Origin: Campylobacter showae
GTDB taxonomy: Bacteria > Campylobacterota > Campylobacteria > Campylobacterales > Campylobacteraceae
DNA length: 64,000 nucleotides
Assembly: GCF_900573985.1 (NCBI RefSeq)
Contig: NZ_UWOK01000001.1
Location: forward strand, 1,116,001-1,180,000
Reading direction: 5' to 3'
This document shows, piece by piece, positions 28,298 through 35,862 of this stretch. The notes below the pieces were generated by a model, which saw only the letters and a program-made list of their open reading frames with translations, searched no databases and was not told where the DNA came from. Each line of letters opens with the position of its first letter. Position 1 is the stretch's first letter. The position numbers and the translations under genes are program-made.

Positions 28298-28565
28298 CGC
28301 TTGCTAGCCTTTTTGCCTCGGCGTTTTTCTTATTTGCGTTTACGATCATATTTCTAAAGATGCCGTTTTCGTAAAGCCCCGCGTGATAGAGCGAAAAGCC
28401 CACGAATGCGATACCTGCGATCGTATGTAGCTTCTCGCAGCGGCTTTTGTTTCTGCCTTTAAGTCCCAGCGCCGTTAGGCAAACTGTGGCTAGAGTGACG
28501 CTCATGCCGATTTTTGCGACTTTTCTATGGGTTTGTAAATTTAAAAGTTGTCCGTTTATGTTCAT
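28281..28565 (-). CDS. Small two-helix membrane protein, unknown
   Basis: 94 aa from ATG 28565, which overlaps the AlsT stop (ATGA) and has GGAG 7 nt upstream; a longer reading from TTG 28580 is less likely. Two hydrophobic helices: VAKIGMSVTLATVCLTALGL and LHTIAGIAFVGFSLYHAGLY. Three His in or near the helices (HRKVAK, KLHTIAG, LYHAG) recall small heme-binding DUF4405-like membrane proteins, but this is weak. It is translationally linked to alsT and modD. Confidence 0.65.
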   Translation of the reverse strand: MNINGQLLNLQTHRKVAKIGMSVTLATVCLTALGLKGRNKSRCEKLHTIAGIAFVGFSLYHAGLYENGIFRNMIVNANKKNAEAKRLASDDQDK

Positions 28566-30022
28566 TTTTTTCTCCAGCAAGTTGTGTTTGCGATGCCTAT
28601 GCTTTCAGGGTCAAATTCCGGATTTAGCCCCGCTTTTCTTTGCGATTCGTAGTCTTTTAGGGCTTTTATCATGACTTTTGATAGCATAAAGATCGCAGCG
28701 ATATTTATCGTAGCCATCGCCGCCATCGTGATATCGGCGATATTCCAGGAGATAGTTAGGTTCATCTGCGCTCCGACAAATATCATCGCGACCGCCGTTA
28801 GCTTAAAGGCTATGGCGATTTTGTGGTTTTTGGTGAGGTATTTGATATTTGCCTGTGCGTAGTAGTAGTTGCCGATCAGCGACGTGATAGCAAAAAGTAC
28901 CACCGCAAGCGTCGTAAAGTGTAGCCCTATCTCGCCGAAGTACTCGCGCATAGCAGCCTGAACTAAAGGAAGAGCGGTGAGCGGCTCGCCGCCGGCATCC
29001 GTTTGCTTTGTGATATAAGCCTGCGAGAAAAGCACTATCATACCGGAAGCCACGCAGATCGTCATATCTATAAAAACCGCCATCGCCTGCACGAGTCCTT
29101 GCTTTACGGGGTGGCTAGTGTGGGCAGCGGCTGCTGCGTTTGGCGCAGAACCCATGCCCGCTTCGTTTGAAAACAGTCCGCGCTTGATACCGTAGACGAT
29201 CACGCTACCGGCAAATCCGCCGAATATCGCCTTAAAATCAAAGGCGCTTTTTATAATCATATCAAAGACGGACGGGAGCTTGTCTAAATTTAAGCATATC
29301 GCGATAAAGGCTAGCAAGATATAAGCAAGCGCCATAAAAGGCACGATATAAGAGCTAACCTTGCCGATGACGTGACTCTTACTAAAAAACATCACCGCCG
29401 CAAATGCTGTTAGGATAATACCGATACCCACGGGTAGGCCGCTATCGCTAAAGCTCGTAGCACCCGCGCTTTGGTCGTAGTAAATTTGAAAGGCGGAGGT
29501 CATGGTGTAGCTTTGCAGGCCGTTAAATCCGTATGCGTACGTGATGATGAGAATGACGGCAAAAAGACTTGCCATCCACTTGATGCCTAGGCCGTTTTTG
29601 ATGTAGTATGCCGGGCCGCCCTTAAAGCCGAATACGTCTTTGGTCTTGTAAATTTGAGCTAGCGTACTCTCGGCAAATGCTGAAGCCGCGCCCAAAAACG
29701 CCATCAAACACATCCAAAATAGCGCGCCAGGTCCTCCAGCTACGATAGCGGCGGAGATGCCGGCGATATTTCCGATGCCCACGCGCGAGGCGGTGGAGAT
29801 CATAAGCGCTTGAAAAGGCGTGAGGTGGTGCTTGTTGTATTTGTCCTTTTTCTCGACTAGGACTTTGCACGCCTCGAAAAACATCCTAAACTGCACGAAT
29901 CTAGTAATATAGCTAAAATAAATACCGGTAAGAACGAGCACGATAACCAAAAAATAGCCGTATAAAAAGTCGTTGGCTAGCGACATCTCGTCGTTCATAA
30001 ATTTTAAAATTTTATCTATCAA
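28562..30022 (-). CDS. AlsT-type sodium:alanine/glycine symporter
   Basis: 486 aa, about ten to eleven TM helices. AGCS family signatures: FQALMISTASRVGIGNIAGIS, GGPGALFWMCLMAFLGAASAFAEST, and GLFSNEAGMGSAPNAAAAA. Imports small neutral amino acids with Na+. TTG 30022 is preferred as start because AAGGA lies upstream; an in-frame ATG at 29998 is the alternative. It begins 17 nt after the metal ATPase gene ends, on the same strand, so it may be read through from that operon. Confidence 0.9.
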   Translation of the reverse strand: MIDKILKFMNDEMSLANDFLYGYFLVIVLVLTGIYFSYITRFVQFRMFFEACKVLVEKKDKYNKHHLTPFQALMISTASRVGIGNIAGISAAIVAGGPGALFWMCLMAFLGAASAFAESTLAQIYKTKDVFGFKGGPAYYIKNGLGIKWMASLFAVILIITYAYGFNGLQSYTMTSAFQIYYDQSAGATSFSDSGLPVGIGIILTAFAAVMFFSKSHVIGKVSSYIVPFMALAYILLAFIAICLNLDKLPSVFDMIIKSAFDFKAIFGGFAGSVIVYGIKRGLFSNEAGMGSAPNAAAAAHTSHPVKQGLVQAMAVFIDMTICVASGMIVLFSQAYITKQTDAGGEPLTALPLVQAAMREYFGEIGLHFTTLAVVLFAITSLIGNYYYAQANIKYLTKNHKIAIAFKLTAVAMIFVGAQMNLTISWNIADITMAAMATINIAAIFMLSKVMIKALKDYESQRKAGLNPEFDPESIGIANTTCWRKK

Positions 30023-30039
30023 CCGTCATTCCTTCAAAT

Positions 30040-32115
30040 TTACTTCGCGCCTATCTTGACGCCTTTCATCGAATTTGCCAGCAGTCCGATCGTCGTGCCG
30101 TTGTGTAAAACGGCTGTGGCGATAGGGTTAAAAAGGCCAAACGTAGCGCCCGCTAAGATGAGCGAGTTTATGCCGACGGTGGCGTTAAAATTCGTATTTA
30201 TCAGCCTCATAGTTTTATTTGCGACGTCTTTTGCAACGGCGACTGAGCCGATGTCGTCTTTTAGTAGGCTGATGTCGGCGGTGGCTTTTGCGATATCGGC
30301 GCCCTTTTGCATGCTGATACCTACGTGCGCCTTGGTGAGGCTTGGCGCATCGTTGATACCGTCTCCGACGAAGGCTACTTTTTTACCTTCGGCTTTTAGC
30401 TGCTCGATAATGCCTGCTTTATCGGTAGGTAGGCAGTTTGCATAGACTCTATCGATACCTAGCTCGCTTGCTACCTGATCGGCTTTAGATTGCACGTCGC
30501 CCGTTAGCATGATTAACTCTTTTACGCCGAGTTTTCGTAGCTTTGCTAGCGTTTGCGCGGCGTTTTCTCGCATGGTGTCGCGCATGGCGATGACGCCTAA
30601 GAGCTCCTTGTCGTAGCCTACGTAAAGCAGCGTGAGCCCGCTATCTACTTCGCTTTTTATGATTTCTTCGTGTTTGCTAAATGAAATTTGCTCGTCGTCC
30701 TCTAAAAAATGCCGCGAGCCGATCACGACCTCTTTGCCGCCTACGTATGTTTTTACGCCGTGAGCGACGATAAACTCGACCTCGTCGTGGTGAATGTGAT
30801 GAAAGCCTATCTCTCTAGCGGCCTTTACGATAGCCTCGGCTACCGGGTGGAAGTAGTGCTCCTCTGCGCTTGCGGTCAAATTTAAGAGCTGCGCCTCGGT
30901 AAATTCTTTTTTAAACGAGTGAACCTTGACGACGCTTAGGCTGCCGTGCGTTAGCGTGCCCGTTTTATCAAAGACGAAAGTATCGGCGCTCGCTAGCGCT
31001 TCGATAGCTTTGGCGCCCTTTATCAGTACGCCGTTGCGGCCGGCTTTTGAGATGCTTGATTTAAATGCTACGGGTGTGGCTAGCTTTAGTGCGCAGGAGT
31101 AGTCCGCCTGCAAGACGCTAGCTACGCGCGTCATATCGCGGCTAAGCAGATACGAAACGCCGGCTAGACTTAACGTCACAGGCACTAGTTTGTCGGCTAG
31201 CTTCGTGGCCTTTAGTCCGACGGCCGATTTTTCGTTTAGCGAGCTTTGAATGTAGGATTTTATCCTAGCAGTCGCGCTCTCGGCGGCTATGCTCTCGGCC
31301 CAGATTTTTATACGTCCGTCCTCGACGACGGTTCCGCTCATCACGCGGTCGCCGCGCTCTTTTTTGACGGGTTCTGCCTCACCCGTCATCGAGACTTGAT
31401 TTACGCTTGCGGTGCCTTCCACGATGTAGCCGTCGATGCCGATGCTCTCGCCTGTGCCGACGACTACGATGTCGCCTACTTTAATGTCGACGGTCGGGAT
31501 TTTTTTGAGAGATTTTTTACCGTGATCATTTATCTCGATCCAGACTTCTTCGATGTTTGGGCGGGCTAGCTCTTTGATGAGGTCGTCGCTGCGGTGTACG
31601 GCGCTTTCTTCCATGTATTCGCCGATGGTTAGCATGAGATTTGTGCTATTTGCCGCTAAAAAGTCGCGCCTAGCTAAGCTCACGCCCACTGCGGTGGCTT
31701 CGAGTACTTTTGAGGTTATGCCTTCGTTTACGGCTTCGCTTGCGCCTTCTTTTAACAGCGGAGCTGCGGCTATCAGACTAGCCATAGCCTTTACGCCGTT
31801 GTTATTTATAAGAGGCGTGATGGCTAGAGCCGTTGCCGCCTTATAAATCTCAGCCTTGCTCGGGCTATTTTTGCGCTTGTTAAAATTTGCGATCGGCAAA
31901 TTTTCGATGAACTCTTTGATCTCGTTTAAATTTGATTCAAAGCCGACGATGATACTTTTTGCTTTTTTGTTTACCCTGACGCTTTTTGCGTACCTAAACT
32001 CCGAAATTTGAGCCTCCAAGCGGCTCTCGTCGCAGTCCTCGCCGATGCGTTCGCTGACGAAGCGCACGCGGTTTTTAGTCAGGTGCGCGATGCGAACGTT
32101 ATTTTTGGGAGTCAA
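30040..32115 (-). CDS. P1B-type metal ATPase without CPC or CxxC motif, candidate FezB (P1B-6-like)
   Basis: 691 aa. P-type ATPase core: phosphorylation Asp383 in DKTGTLTHG, TGEAEP actuator loop (244-249), HPVAEAI, and the hinge GDGINDAPSL. The transmembrane metal site reads YSCALKLATP (339-348) where most heavy-metal pumps have CPC or SPC. The N-terminal ~80 residues resemble a degenerate HMA fold (RIAHLTKNRVRFV) without Cys pairs and with Arg in their place. These traits, and membrane/ferritin-like partners in the same operon, fit P1B-6 ATPases such as FezB of ferrosomes, which load iron into vesicles (inference; metal not proven). It overlaps the YtxH-like gene by 17 nt. Confidence 0.85.
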   Translation of the reverse strand: MTPKNNVRIAHLTKNRVRFVSERIGEDCDESRLEAQISEFRYAKSVRVNKKAKSIIVGFESNLNEIKEFIENLPIANFNKRKNSPSKAEIYKAATALAITPLINNNGVKAMASLIAAAPLLKEGASEAVNEGITSKVLEATAVGVSLARRDFLAANSTNLMLTIGEYMEESAVHRSDDLIKELARPNIEEVWIEINDHGKKSLKKIPTVDIKVGDIVVVGTGESIGIDGYIVEGTASVNQVSMTGEAEPVKKERGDRVMSGTVVEDGRIKIWAESIAAESATARIKSYIQSSLNEKSAVGLKATKLADKLVPVTLSLAGVSYLLSRDMTRVASVLQADYSCALKLATPVAFKSSISKAGRNGVLIKGAKAIEALASADTFVFDKTGTLTHGSLSVVKVHSFKKEFTEAQLLNLTASAEEHYFHPVAEAIVKAAREIGFHHIHHDEVEFIVAHGVKTYVGGKEVVIGSRHFLEDDEQISFSKHEEIIKSEVDSGLTLLYVGYDKELLGVIAMRDTMRENAAQTLAKLRKLGVKELIMLTGDVQSKADQVASELGIDRVYANCLPTDKAGIIEQLKAEGKKVAFVGDGINDAPSLTKAHVGISMQKGADIAKATADISLLKDDIGSVAVAKDVANKTMRLINTNFNATVGINSLILAGATFGLFNPIATAVLHNGTTIGLLANSMKGVKIGAK

Positions 32116-32443
32116 TTTCGGCCTTTACGTCTTCAAATCGCTCTTTTAGTTCTTCAAATCCTGCTTGAAGCAAATTTGAACCCTTTGCGATAGCTGAAAA
32201 TAGCGCTTTTTGCGCGTTTTCGTTTGTTAGCACGTATGCCACGACGCCGCCTATGAGCGCACCTTTTATAAAGCCTGCCGCGTTAAAATTTGCCGGGACA
32301 AAGTCTTTTAGCGCGTCGTTTATGCCGCGGTCAAACGCGCTTGGCGCGCCGGTAGTCTTTACCGTAGTCGTCGTAGTCGTCGTGCTGCCGTCGTCGTTTA
32401 GCTGATTTACTGTTTGAGTTTGATTGATGTATGGGTTTTTCAT
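32099..32443 (-). CDS. YtxH-like single-helix membrane protein of the metal-ATPase cluster
   Basis: 114 aa. A Thr-rich N-terminus (seven Thr in a row, residues 21-27), one glycine-rich helix FIKGALIGGVVAYVLTN (58-74) and a charged amphipathic C-terminus ELKERFEDVKAEIDSQK. This resembles YtxH-type proteins found beside P1B-6-type ATPases. ATG overlaps the stop of the upstream gene (ATGA), and the end overlaps the ATPase start, so translation is coupled. A role in membrane shaping or scaffolding is a guess. Confidence 0.7.
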   Translation of the reverse strand: MKNPYINQTQTVNQLNDDGSTTTTTTTVKTTGAPSAFDRGINDALKDFVPANFNAAGFIKGALIGGVVAYVLTNENAQKALFSAIAKGSNLLQAGFEELKERFEDVKAEIDSQK

Positions 32444-32745
32444 TTACTTTCCTCTAAATTTTTGATTAGTTTCTCCGTCGCAACCACGCCTGCGATACCG
32501 ACGGCAACGGTTGCCGCAGCCGCAAGATAGCGCGCCGAGACTAGTTTGTTTGATGCGCTGATAGCGCACGCCGTGACGATACCGCCTTGGATAGCGATTT
32601 TAGTCGTTTTAGCTACGGCCTGCGTCTTGCTGACCTTGCCTTTTTTATAGTTTAGTATTTCTACGCCGCCCGCTGCTATCGCGCCGATTAGCGCGCCGCT
32701 TATCATATGATCTACTGGGAGTCTGGTTGTTGATGTTAAATTCAT
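32440..32745 (-). CDS. Glycine-zipper membrane protein of the metal-ATPase cluster
   Basis: 101 aa with three hydrophobic stretches: MISGALIGAIAAGGVEIL, AIQGGIVTACAISAS and YLAAAATVAVGIAGVVATE. The small-residue GxxxG-like spacing suggests tight helix packing, as in small proteins of magnetosome and ferrosome membranes (analogy only). It lies between the Lys-rich and YtxH-like genes with a 4-nt overlap downstream. No enzyme motif is present. Confidence 0.7.
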   Translation of the reverse strand: MNLTSTTRLPVDHMISGALIGAIAAGGVEILNYKKGKVSKTQAVAKTTKIAIQGGIVTACAISASNKLVSARYLAAAATVAVGIAGVVATEKLIKNLEESK

Positions 32746-32757
32746 TCTATACCTTTA

Positions 32758-33150
32758 TTATTTTTCTAAATTCGGTTCAAGCGCGTTTGCGATATCTTCG
32801 GCTAAAATTTCGGTTTGTGTAGCCGCTTTTGCCGGAGCTTTTTTAGCTCTTGGAGCGCTTTTTTTCTTAGATTTTGTTTTTTCGCTCTCTTTTTCGGCTG
32901 CTACTTCGGCGCTCGTGCGTCTTGTACGTTTTTTTGTTTCGGCTTTTTCTTCGCTTGTTTTAGCAAATTTTTTCTCGGCGTACTCTTTTGCTTCGCCTAT
33001 TTTTTTCTCGGCAAATTCTTTTGCGTTTTCGGCAAATTCTTTGCCTTTATCTAGTCCGGTTTCAATGGTTGATTTGATTTTGTCTTTATTGTTAAAAGCC
33101 GCGACGGCTAAACCTCCTAAGATTGCTCCTGCGATAAATGGTAATGCCAT
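32758..33150 (-). CDS. Membrane-anchored Lys/Ala/Glu-rich protein of the metal-ATPase cluster
   Basis: 130 aa. An N-terminal helix (LPFIAGAILGGLAVAAF, 3-19) is followed by a long amphipathic region with repeated FAEN/FAEK/YAEK units (about 30-65) and a basic tail (KKRTRRTSAEV, KTKSKKKSAPRAKKAPAK). AAAGGATAAAA precedes the ATG. It looks like a membrane tether with a highly charged, probably extended cytoplasmic part; the tail could bind polyphosphate, nucleic acid or mineral (speculative). Confidence 0.7.
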   Translation of the reverse strand: MALPFIAGAILGGLAVAAFNNKDKIKSTIETGLDKGKEFAENAKEFAEKKIGEAKEYAEKKFAKTSEEKAETKKRTRRTSAEVAAEKESEKTKSKKKSAPRAKKAPAKAATQTEILAEDIANALEPNLEK

Positions 33151-33172
33151 TTTTTATCCTTTATGTTGAATT

Positions 33173-33820
33173 TTATTCTTTATCTTTATTTTTGTCTAAA
33201 TTTTTACTTAGCATCATACTGGCTAGGCCGCCCAGCGCTAGTCCGCCGAAAAACGAAAAATTCGGATTGTTTAAAAGCGCGATAGCGTCCTCTTTGCTGC
33301 CTTGTCCAGAGCCTATGCGCTCTAGCGTTTGACTGATTTGTTTAAAGCCATCCGAATCAAAAGCGTTTAAGATATTTTCGCTCGGATTTTGAGCCGTTTG
33401 CACTTGTTCCTCTTGATTGGTGTCACCTGTGCCTTGAAACTGCGCGGCTAAAATTTGAGCCAGTTTTGCTTTGAGAGCCGGAATGTATTCGTTATTTGAC
33501 GTAGCCCAGAGCCTAAAGCAGACGTCTTTAAAGTTTTCATCGCTCAGGCTGTCGGTCAAATTTTCATAAAATGCGTTTAGCTCAAGCTCGTAGTTTAGGG
33601 CTTTTATAAAGCAAGCGTCAAGATCCTCGCACGCTAAAGCGCAAAAAACTTGCGGATCGGCAGGGTCTGCGTAGGATTTTAAAAGCTCCAGTCCGCTTCG
33701 TCTAACCGCTAAAATTTGATCAAAAATTTCATCTTTTTTGCAGACGTTTTCGTAAAATTTAACCCCCTGCGACTCTAGTAAAAACACCGCATTTGCGGCT
33801 TGCTTTAGCTCCTCGTTCAT
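33173..33820 (-). CDS. Ferritin-like helical protein with C-terminal membrane anchor
   Basis: 215 aa from ATG 33820, which overlaps the stop of the upstream gene (ATGA); a longer frame from 33907 would run through that gene. Residues 1-125 are all-helical with Glu spaced as in ferritin-like bundles (LLESQGVKFYENV; YELELNAFYENLTD; NNEYIPALKAKL), though a full diiron set is not certain. After a Gln/Asn-rich linker a C-terminal glycine-rich helix FFGGLALGGLASMML (190-204) would anchor it to a membrane. An iron-binding protein held at the vesicle membrane would suit a ferrosome (inference). Confidence 0.65.
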   Translation of the reverse strand: MNEELKQAANAVFLLESQGVKFYENVCKKDEIFDQILAVRRSGLELLKSYADPADPQVFCALACEDLDACFIKALNYELELNAFYENLTDSLSDENFKDVCFRLWATSNNEYIPALKAKLAQILAAQFQGTGDTNQEEQVQTAQNPSENILNAFDSDGFKQISQTLERIGSGQGSKEDAIALLNNPNFSFFGGLALGGLASMMLSKNLDKNKDKE

Positions 33821-34158
33821 CTTGCGCCGCCGGTAGCTTTTTGAGCTAGATTGTTGATGAGGGCTGAGATTTCGTGTAAATTTTGGCCTTTTAGCAGATC
33901 GTCCCACATCTTTTTCGGGAAAATTTCGTGGTCGTATTCGATCGTTGCGGAGCCGATTAGCTTGTTAAATTTAACGTTTTTTATGCCGTCTATTTGCTTG
34001 ATCGTTTGATCTATTTTTTCTAACGGTAAGCTGTCCGCTTCTTTTTTGATATCGCTGCTGACGCGGACTCTTAGGCGGCCTGCGACGTGGTGGATCGGCG
34101 TAAAATACGAAGCTATGCGTAAGACTAACTCCGATGGTATATGTGGTGCTGCGCTCAT
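33817..34158 (-). CDS. HMA2-like Arg-rich protein, first gene of the metal-ATPase operon
   Basis: 113 aa. A ferredoxin-like HMA domain without CxxC: HHVAGRLRVRVS (23-34), then IKQIDGIKNVKFNKLIGSATIEYD. The GRLRVR string parallels NRVRF at the N-terminus of the operon's ATPase, so both may share a non-cysteine metal or partner site. GGAG lies 7 nt before the ATG. A -10-like GATAAT and a perfect palindrome lie upstream. Start of a six-gene overlapping unit ending with the ATPase. Confidence 0.72.
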   Translation of the reverse strand: MSAAPHIPSELVLRIASYFTPIHHVAGRLRVRVSSDIKKEADSLPLEKIDQTIKQIDGIKNVKFNKLIGSATIEYDHEIFPKKMWDDLLKGQNLHEISALINNLAQKATGGAR

Positions 34159-34181
34159 GTTTCTCCTTTATTTTTTGGCGT

Positions 34182-34187
34182 ATTATC
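34182..34187 (-). promoter_or_regulatory. Putative -10 element of the metal-ATPase operon
   Basis: On the minus strand GATAAT lies 24-29 nt upstream of the HMA2-like start codon, a fitting position for a -10 box. It would give the operon its own promoter inside the 109-nt gap after the Fur-family gene. Confidence 0.45.
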
Positions 34188-34230
34188 TATTTGCTACGCT
34201 TAAATTTAACTGAAACTTTTTTGCATATCG

Positions 34231-34251
34231 TTATCAAATCATTTTTGATAA
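34231..34251. promoter_or_regulatory. Perfect 8-5-8 palindrome, candidate Fur-family operator
   Basis: TTATCAAA (34231-34238) and TTTGATAA (34244-34251) are exact reverse complements separated by 5 bases. The size and AT-rich TTATC/GATAA content resemble Fur/PerR operators. It lies between the Fur-family gene and the metal-ATPase operon, upstream of that operon's -10 box. Confidence 0.6.
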
Positions 34252-34267
34252 ATAGGCGCAAAATAGG

Positions 34268-34705
34268 CTATTTGTTTTGGCACTTTGGACAAATTCCGTA
34301 TAAAATCATCGCATGGCCTTCGAGTTTAAAGCCCAAATTTAAACAAATTTGATCTTGTTTTTCTTCTATATATTTATCGAAAAAACTCTCCGCCGCGCCG
34401 CATTTTATGCAGATTAGATGGTCGTGATGCGACTTTAAATTTAGCTCGAATTTATTTATCCCGTTCTCTTCAAAGCTTAAAACGAAACCGAAGTCCTGCA
34501 AAAAATTTAAAAACTGATAGATCGCCGTGAGGCTCACATTTCGTCTAAATTCGCTCTTGATTTTATTTTGTATTTCGCTCGCGCTAAGGTGCTCGTCGCT
34601 GGAAAATAAAATTTTTAAAATTTGCTCTTTTGCCGCGGAATTTTTATATCCGTAATCCCGCAAAAGCTCTAAAAATTTCATATAAAATTTATCAAAAGTG
34701 TGCAT
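34268..34705 (-). CDS. Fur/PerR-family transcriptional regulator
   Basis: 145 aa. N-terminal winged helix (about 10-85: SAAKEQILKILF, LSASEIQNKI, VSLTAIYQFLNFLQDFGFV), then the metal-binding half with HHDHLICIKCG and a closing CPKC, giving two Cys pairs for structural zinc. It could be Fur, PerR or a dedicated regulator; with the metal-ATPase operon directly downstream, a local iron-responsive role is likely. A minus-strand TATAAT at 34741-34746 may be its promoter. Confidence 0.88.
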   Translation of the reverse strand: MHTFDKFYMKFLELLRDYGYKNSAAKEQILKILFSSDEHLSASEIQNKIKSEFRRNVSLTAIYQFLNFLQDFGFVLSFEENGINKFELNLKSHHDHLICIKCGAAESFFDKYIEEKQDQICLNLGFKLEGHAMILYGICPKCQNK

Positions 34706-34740
34706 TTTGCCACCGTTTCAGCCGATTAAAATTACTTTTT

Positions 34741-34746
34741 ATTATA
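34741..34746 (-). promoter_or_regulatory. Putative -10 element of the Fur-family gene
   Basis: TATAAT on the minus strand, about 36 nt before the start codon at 34705. A GATAATGCGATAAAT stretch (34760-34774 on the plus strand) lies where the -35 region would be and could be an autoregulatory site. Confidence 0.45.
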
Positions 34747-34865
34747 GTAAAAAAAAGCTGATAATGCGATAAATTTAAGACCAATTCTCAAAAAATAGAG
34801 ATTTTGACTAAGCGGTTATAAAGGTTATTTTGGCATAATTCCGCAAAAAATTTAAAAGGGAAGCC

Positions 34866-35075
34866 ATGACGTATGACGAGCTAGAGCTTGAAGCGGTTTT
34901 GCTAGAGGTTTTGGAAAACCGAGGCAATTTTGAATCGCTTGACGATGAAGAGCTTTTCGAACTTATCGAAGAGGTCGCAAAATATACCGACGGAGATTAT
35001 GAAGAGGCGTTTGAGTATATGACTCAGTTTTCGCCGATTAATAAAAAAAGATTCGTCTCTCTTTATACGGTTTAG
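34866..35075 (+). CDS. Small acidic protein, unknown
   Basis: 69 aa, strongly acidic (over 20 Asp/Glu, few Lys/Arg until the end: NKKRFVSLY). Predicted all-helical, with LELEAVLLEVLEN and DEELFELIEEVAKY. No motif known to me, but it has a good AAAAGGGAAG ribosome-binding site, a -10-like CATAAT at 34834-34839 and its own terminator, so it is probably a real gene. Divergent from the Fur-family gene. Confidence 0.7.
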   Translation: MTYDELELEAVLLEVLENRGNFESLDDEELFELIEEVAKYTDGDYEEAFEYMTQFSPINKKRFVSLYTV

Positions 35076-35096
35076 CCGCTAGGCCAAACCGTTTTT
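35067..35096. terminator. Rho-independent terminator after the acidic protein gene
   Basis: ACGGTTT (35067-35073) pairs with AAACCGT (35086-35092), with an inner GCC/GGC pair, followed by a run of five T. The stem includes the stop codon. It lies between convergent genes and could also serve the SYLF gene on the other strand less well. Confidence 0.75.
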
Positions 35097-35104
35097 CTGC
35101 TTAA

Positions 35105-35770
35105 TCATTTAAAATATTTATTCAATACTTCCTTTAGCGTTTTTGTATATCTAGAATCTTTTGGAGAGTTGTTGTAGATGTCCTCCATATCGTACATTCT
35201 ATCGTAGTAATCATACGTAGCCTGCTTGTCGACTACGACTAGAGACGTATTTATGCTAACGCCTGCAAAAAGGCCTCTACTTTTACCTCTAAGCGTAGCC
35301 CAGGCCGTAATTTCAGGCAGGTCGCTCATTATGCCAGCTTTTTCGCCGGCGGCTAACACTACGGCATCGGCGCTAAGATCAATTTGACCTTTGCCGTTTA
35401 TTAGTCCTGCGTACGACCTTCTTGATTTAAAAAGCACAACAAGGTCGGTTGATTTATAGCCGCCTTGCAGGCCTATGCCGCCGCCTTTAAAATTTATAAA
35501 TATCGGACTGCTCCATTCATTTTCATCATTTCTGCCGACGAATATACCGTCTCCAGTATGAGTCGTCACCACTAGACCGCCGCTAACTACCTCAGGGATA
35601 ACCATGATGCCTCTTATTTCGCTGGTATCCTTTAAATTTAGCAGTTTTCTAGAGCCTAGATCATTTAAGATATCAAATGAAGTTCGTACTTTTTGATTTT
35701 GCGTAAAATCCGCATAAGCAAGCTGACCGAGCAAAAGCGCGCAAGCGGCAAGCTTTAAAAATCTTTTCAT
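35105..35770 (-). CDS. Secreted SYLF-domain (YSC84-like) lipid-binding protein
   Basis: 221 aa from ATG 35770 (GGAAACGAAAATG context); an earlier ATG adds nine charged residues before the signal peptide and is unlikely. Signal peptide MKRFLKLAACALLLGQLAYA. The SYLF domain: GIMVIPEVVSGGLVVTTHTGDGIFVGR, FINFKGGGIGLQGGYKSTDLVVLF, LSADAVVLAAGEKAG, SRGLFAGVSINTSLVVVD. SYLF proteins bind phosphoinositides in eukaryotes; bacterial ones are periplasmic with unknown task. A paralogue is at 46168-46758. Confidence 0.88.
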   Translation of the reverse strand: MKRFLKLAACALLLGQLAYADFTQNQKVRTSFDILNDLGSRKLLNLKDTSEIRGIMVIPEVVSGGLVVTTHTGDGIFVGRNDENEWSSPIFINFKGGGIGLQGGYKSTDLVVLFKSRRSYAGLINGKGQIDLSADAVVLAAGEKAGIMSDLPEITAWATLRGKSRGLFAGVSINTSLVVVDKQATYDYYDRMYDMEDIYNNSPKDSRYTKTLKEVLNKYFK

Positions 35771-35862
35771 TTTCGTTTCCTTTTTCGTAAAATTCACCCG
35801 CTATTATAGTATTTTTTTATTAAATTTAAAAATTATTCGTTAAATTTACGTAAAGGATATAA

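Noticed and set aside
29622..32193. Plus- and minus-strand shadow frames within AlsT and the metal ATPase
   Set aside because: The real genes in the other frame are full length with all motifs; the shadows have none.
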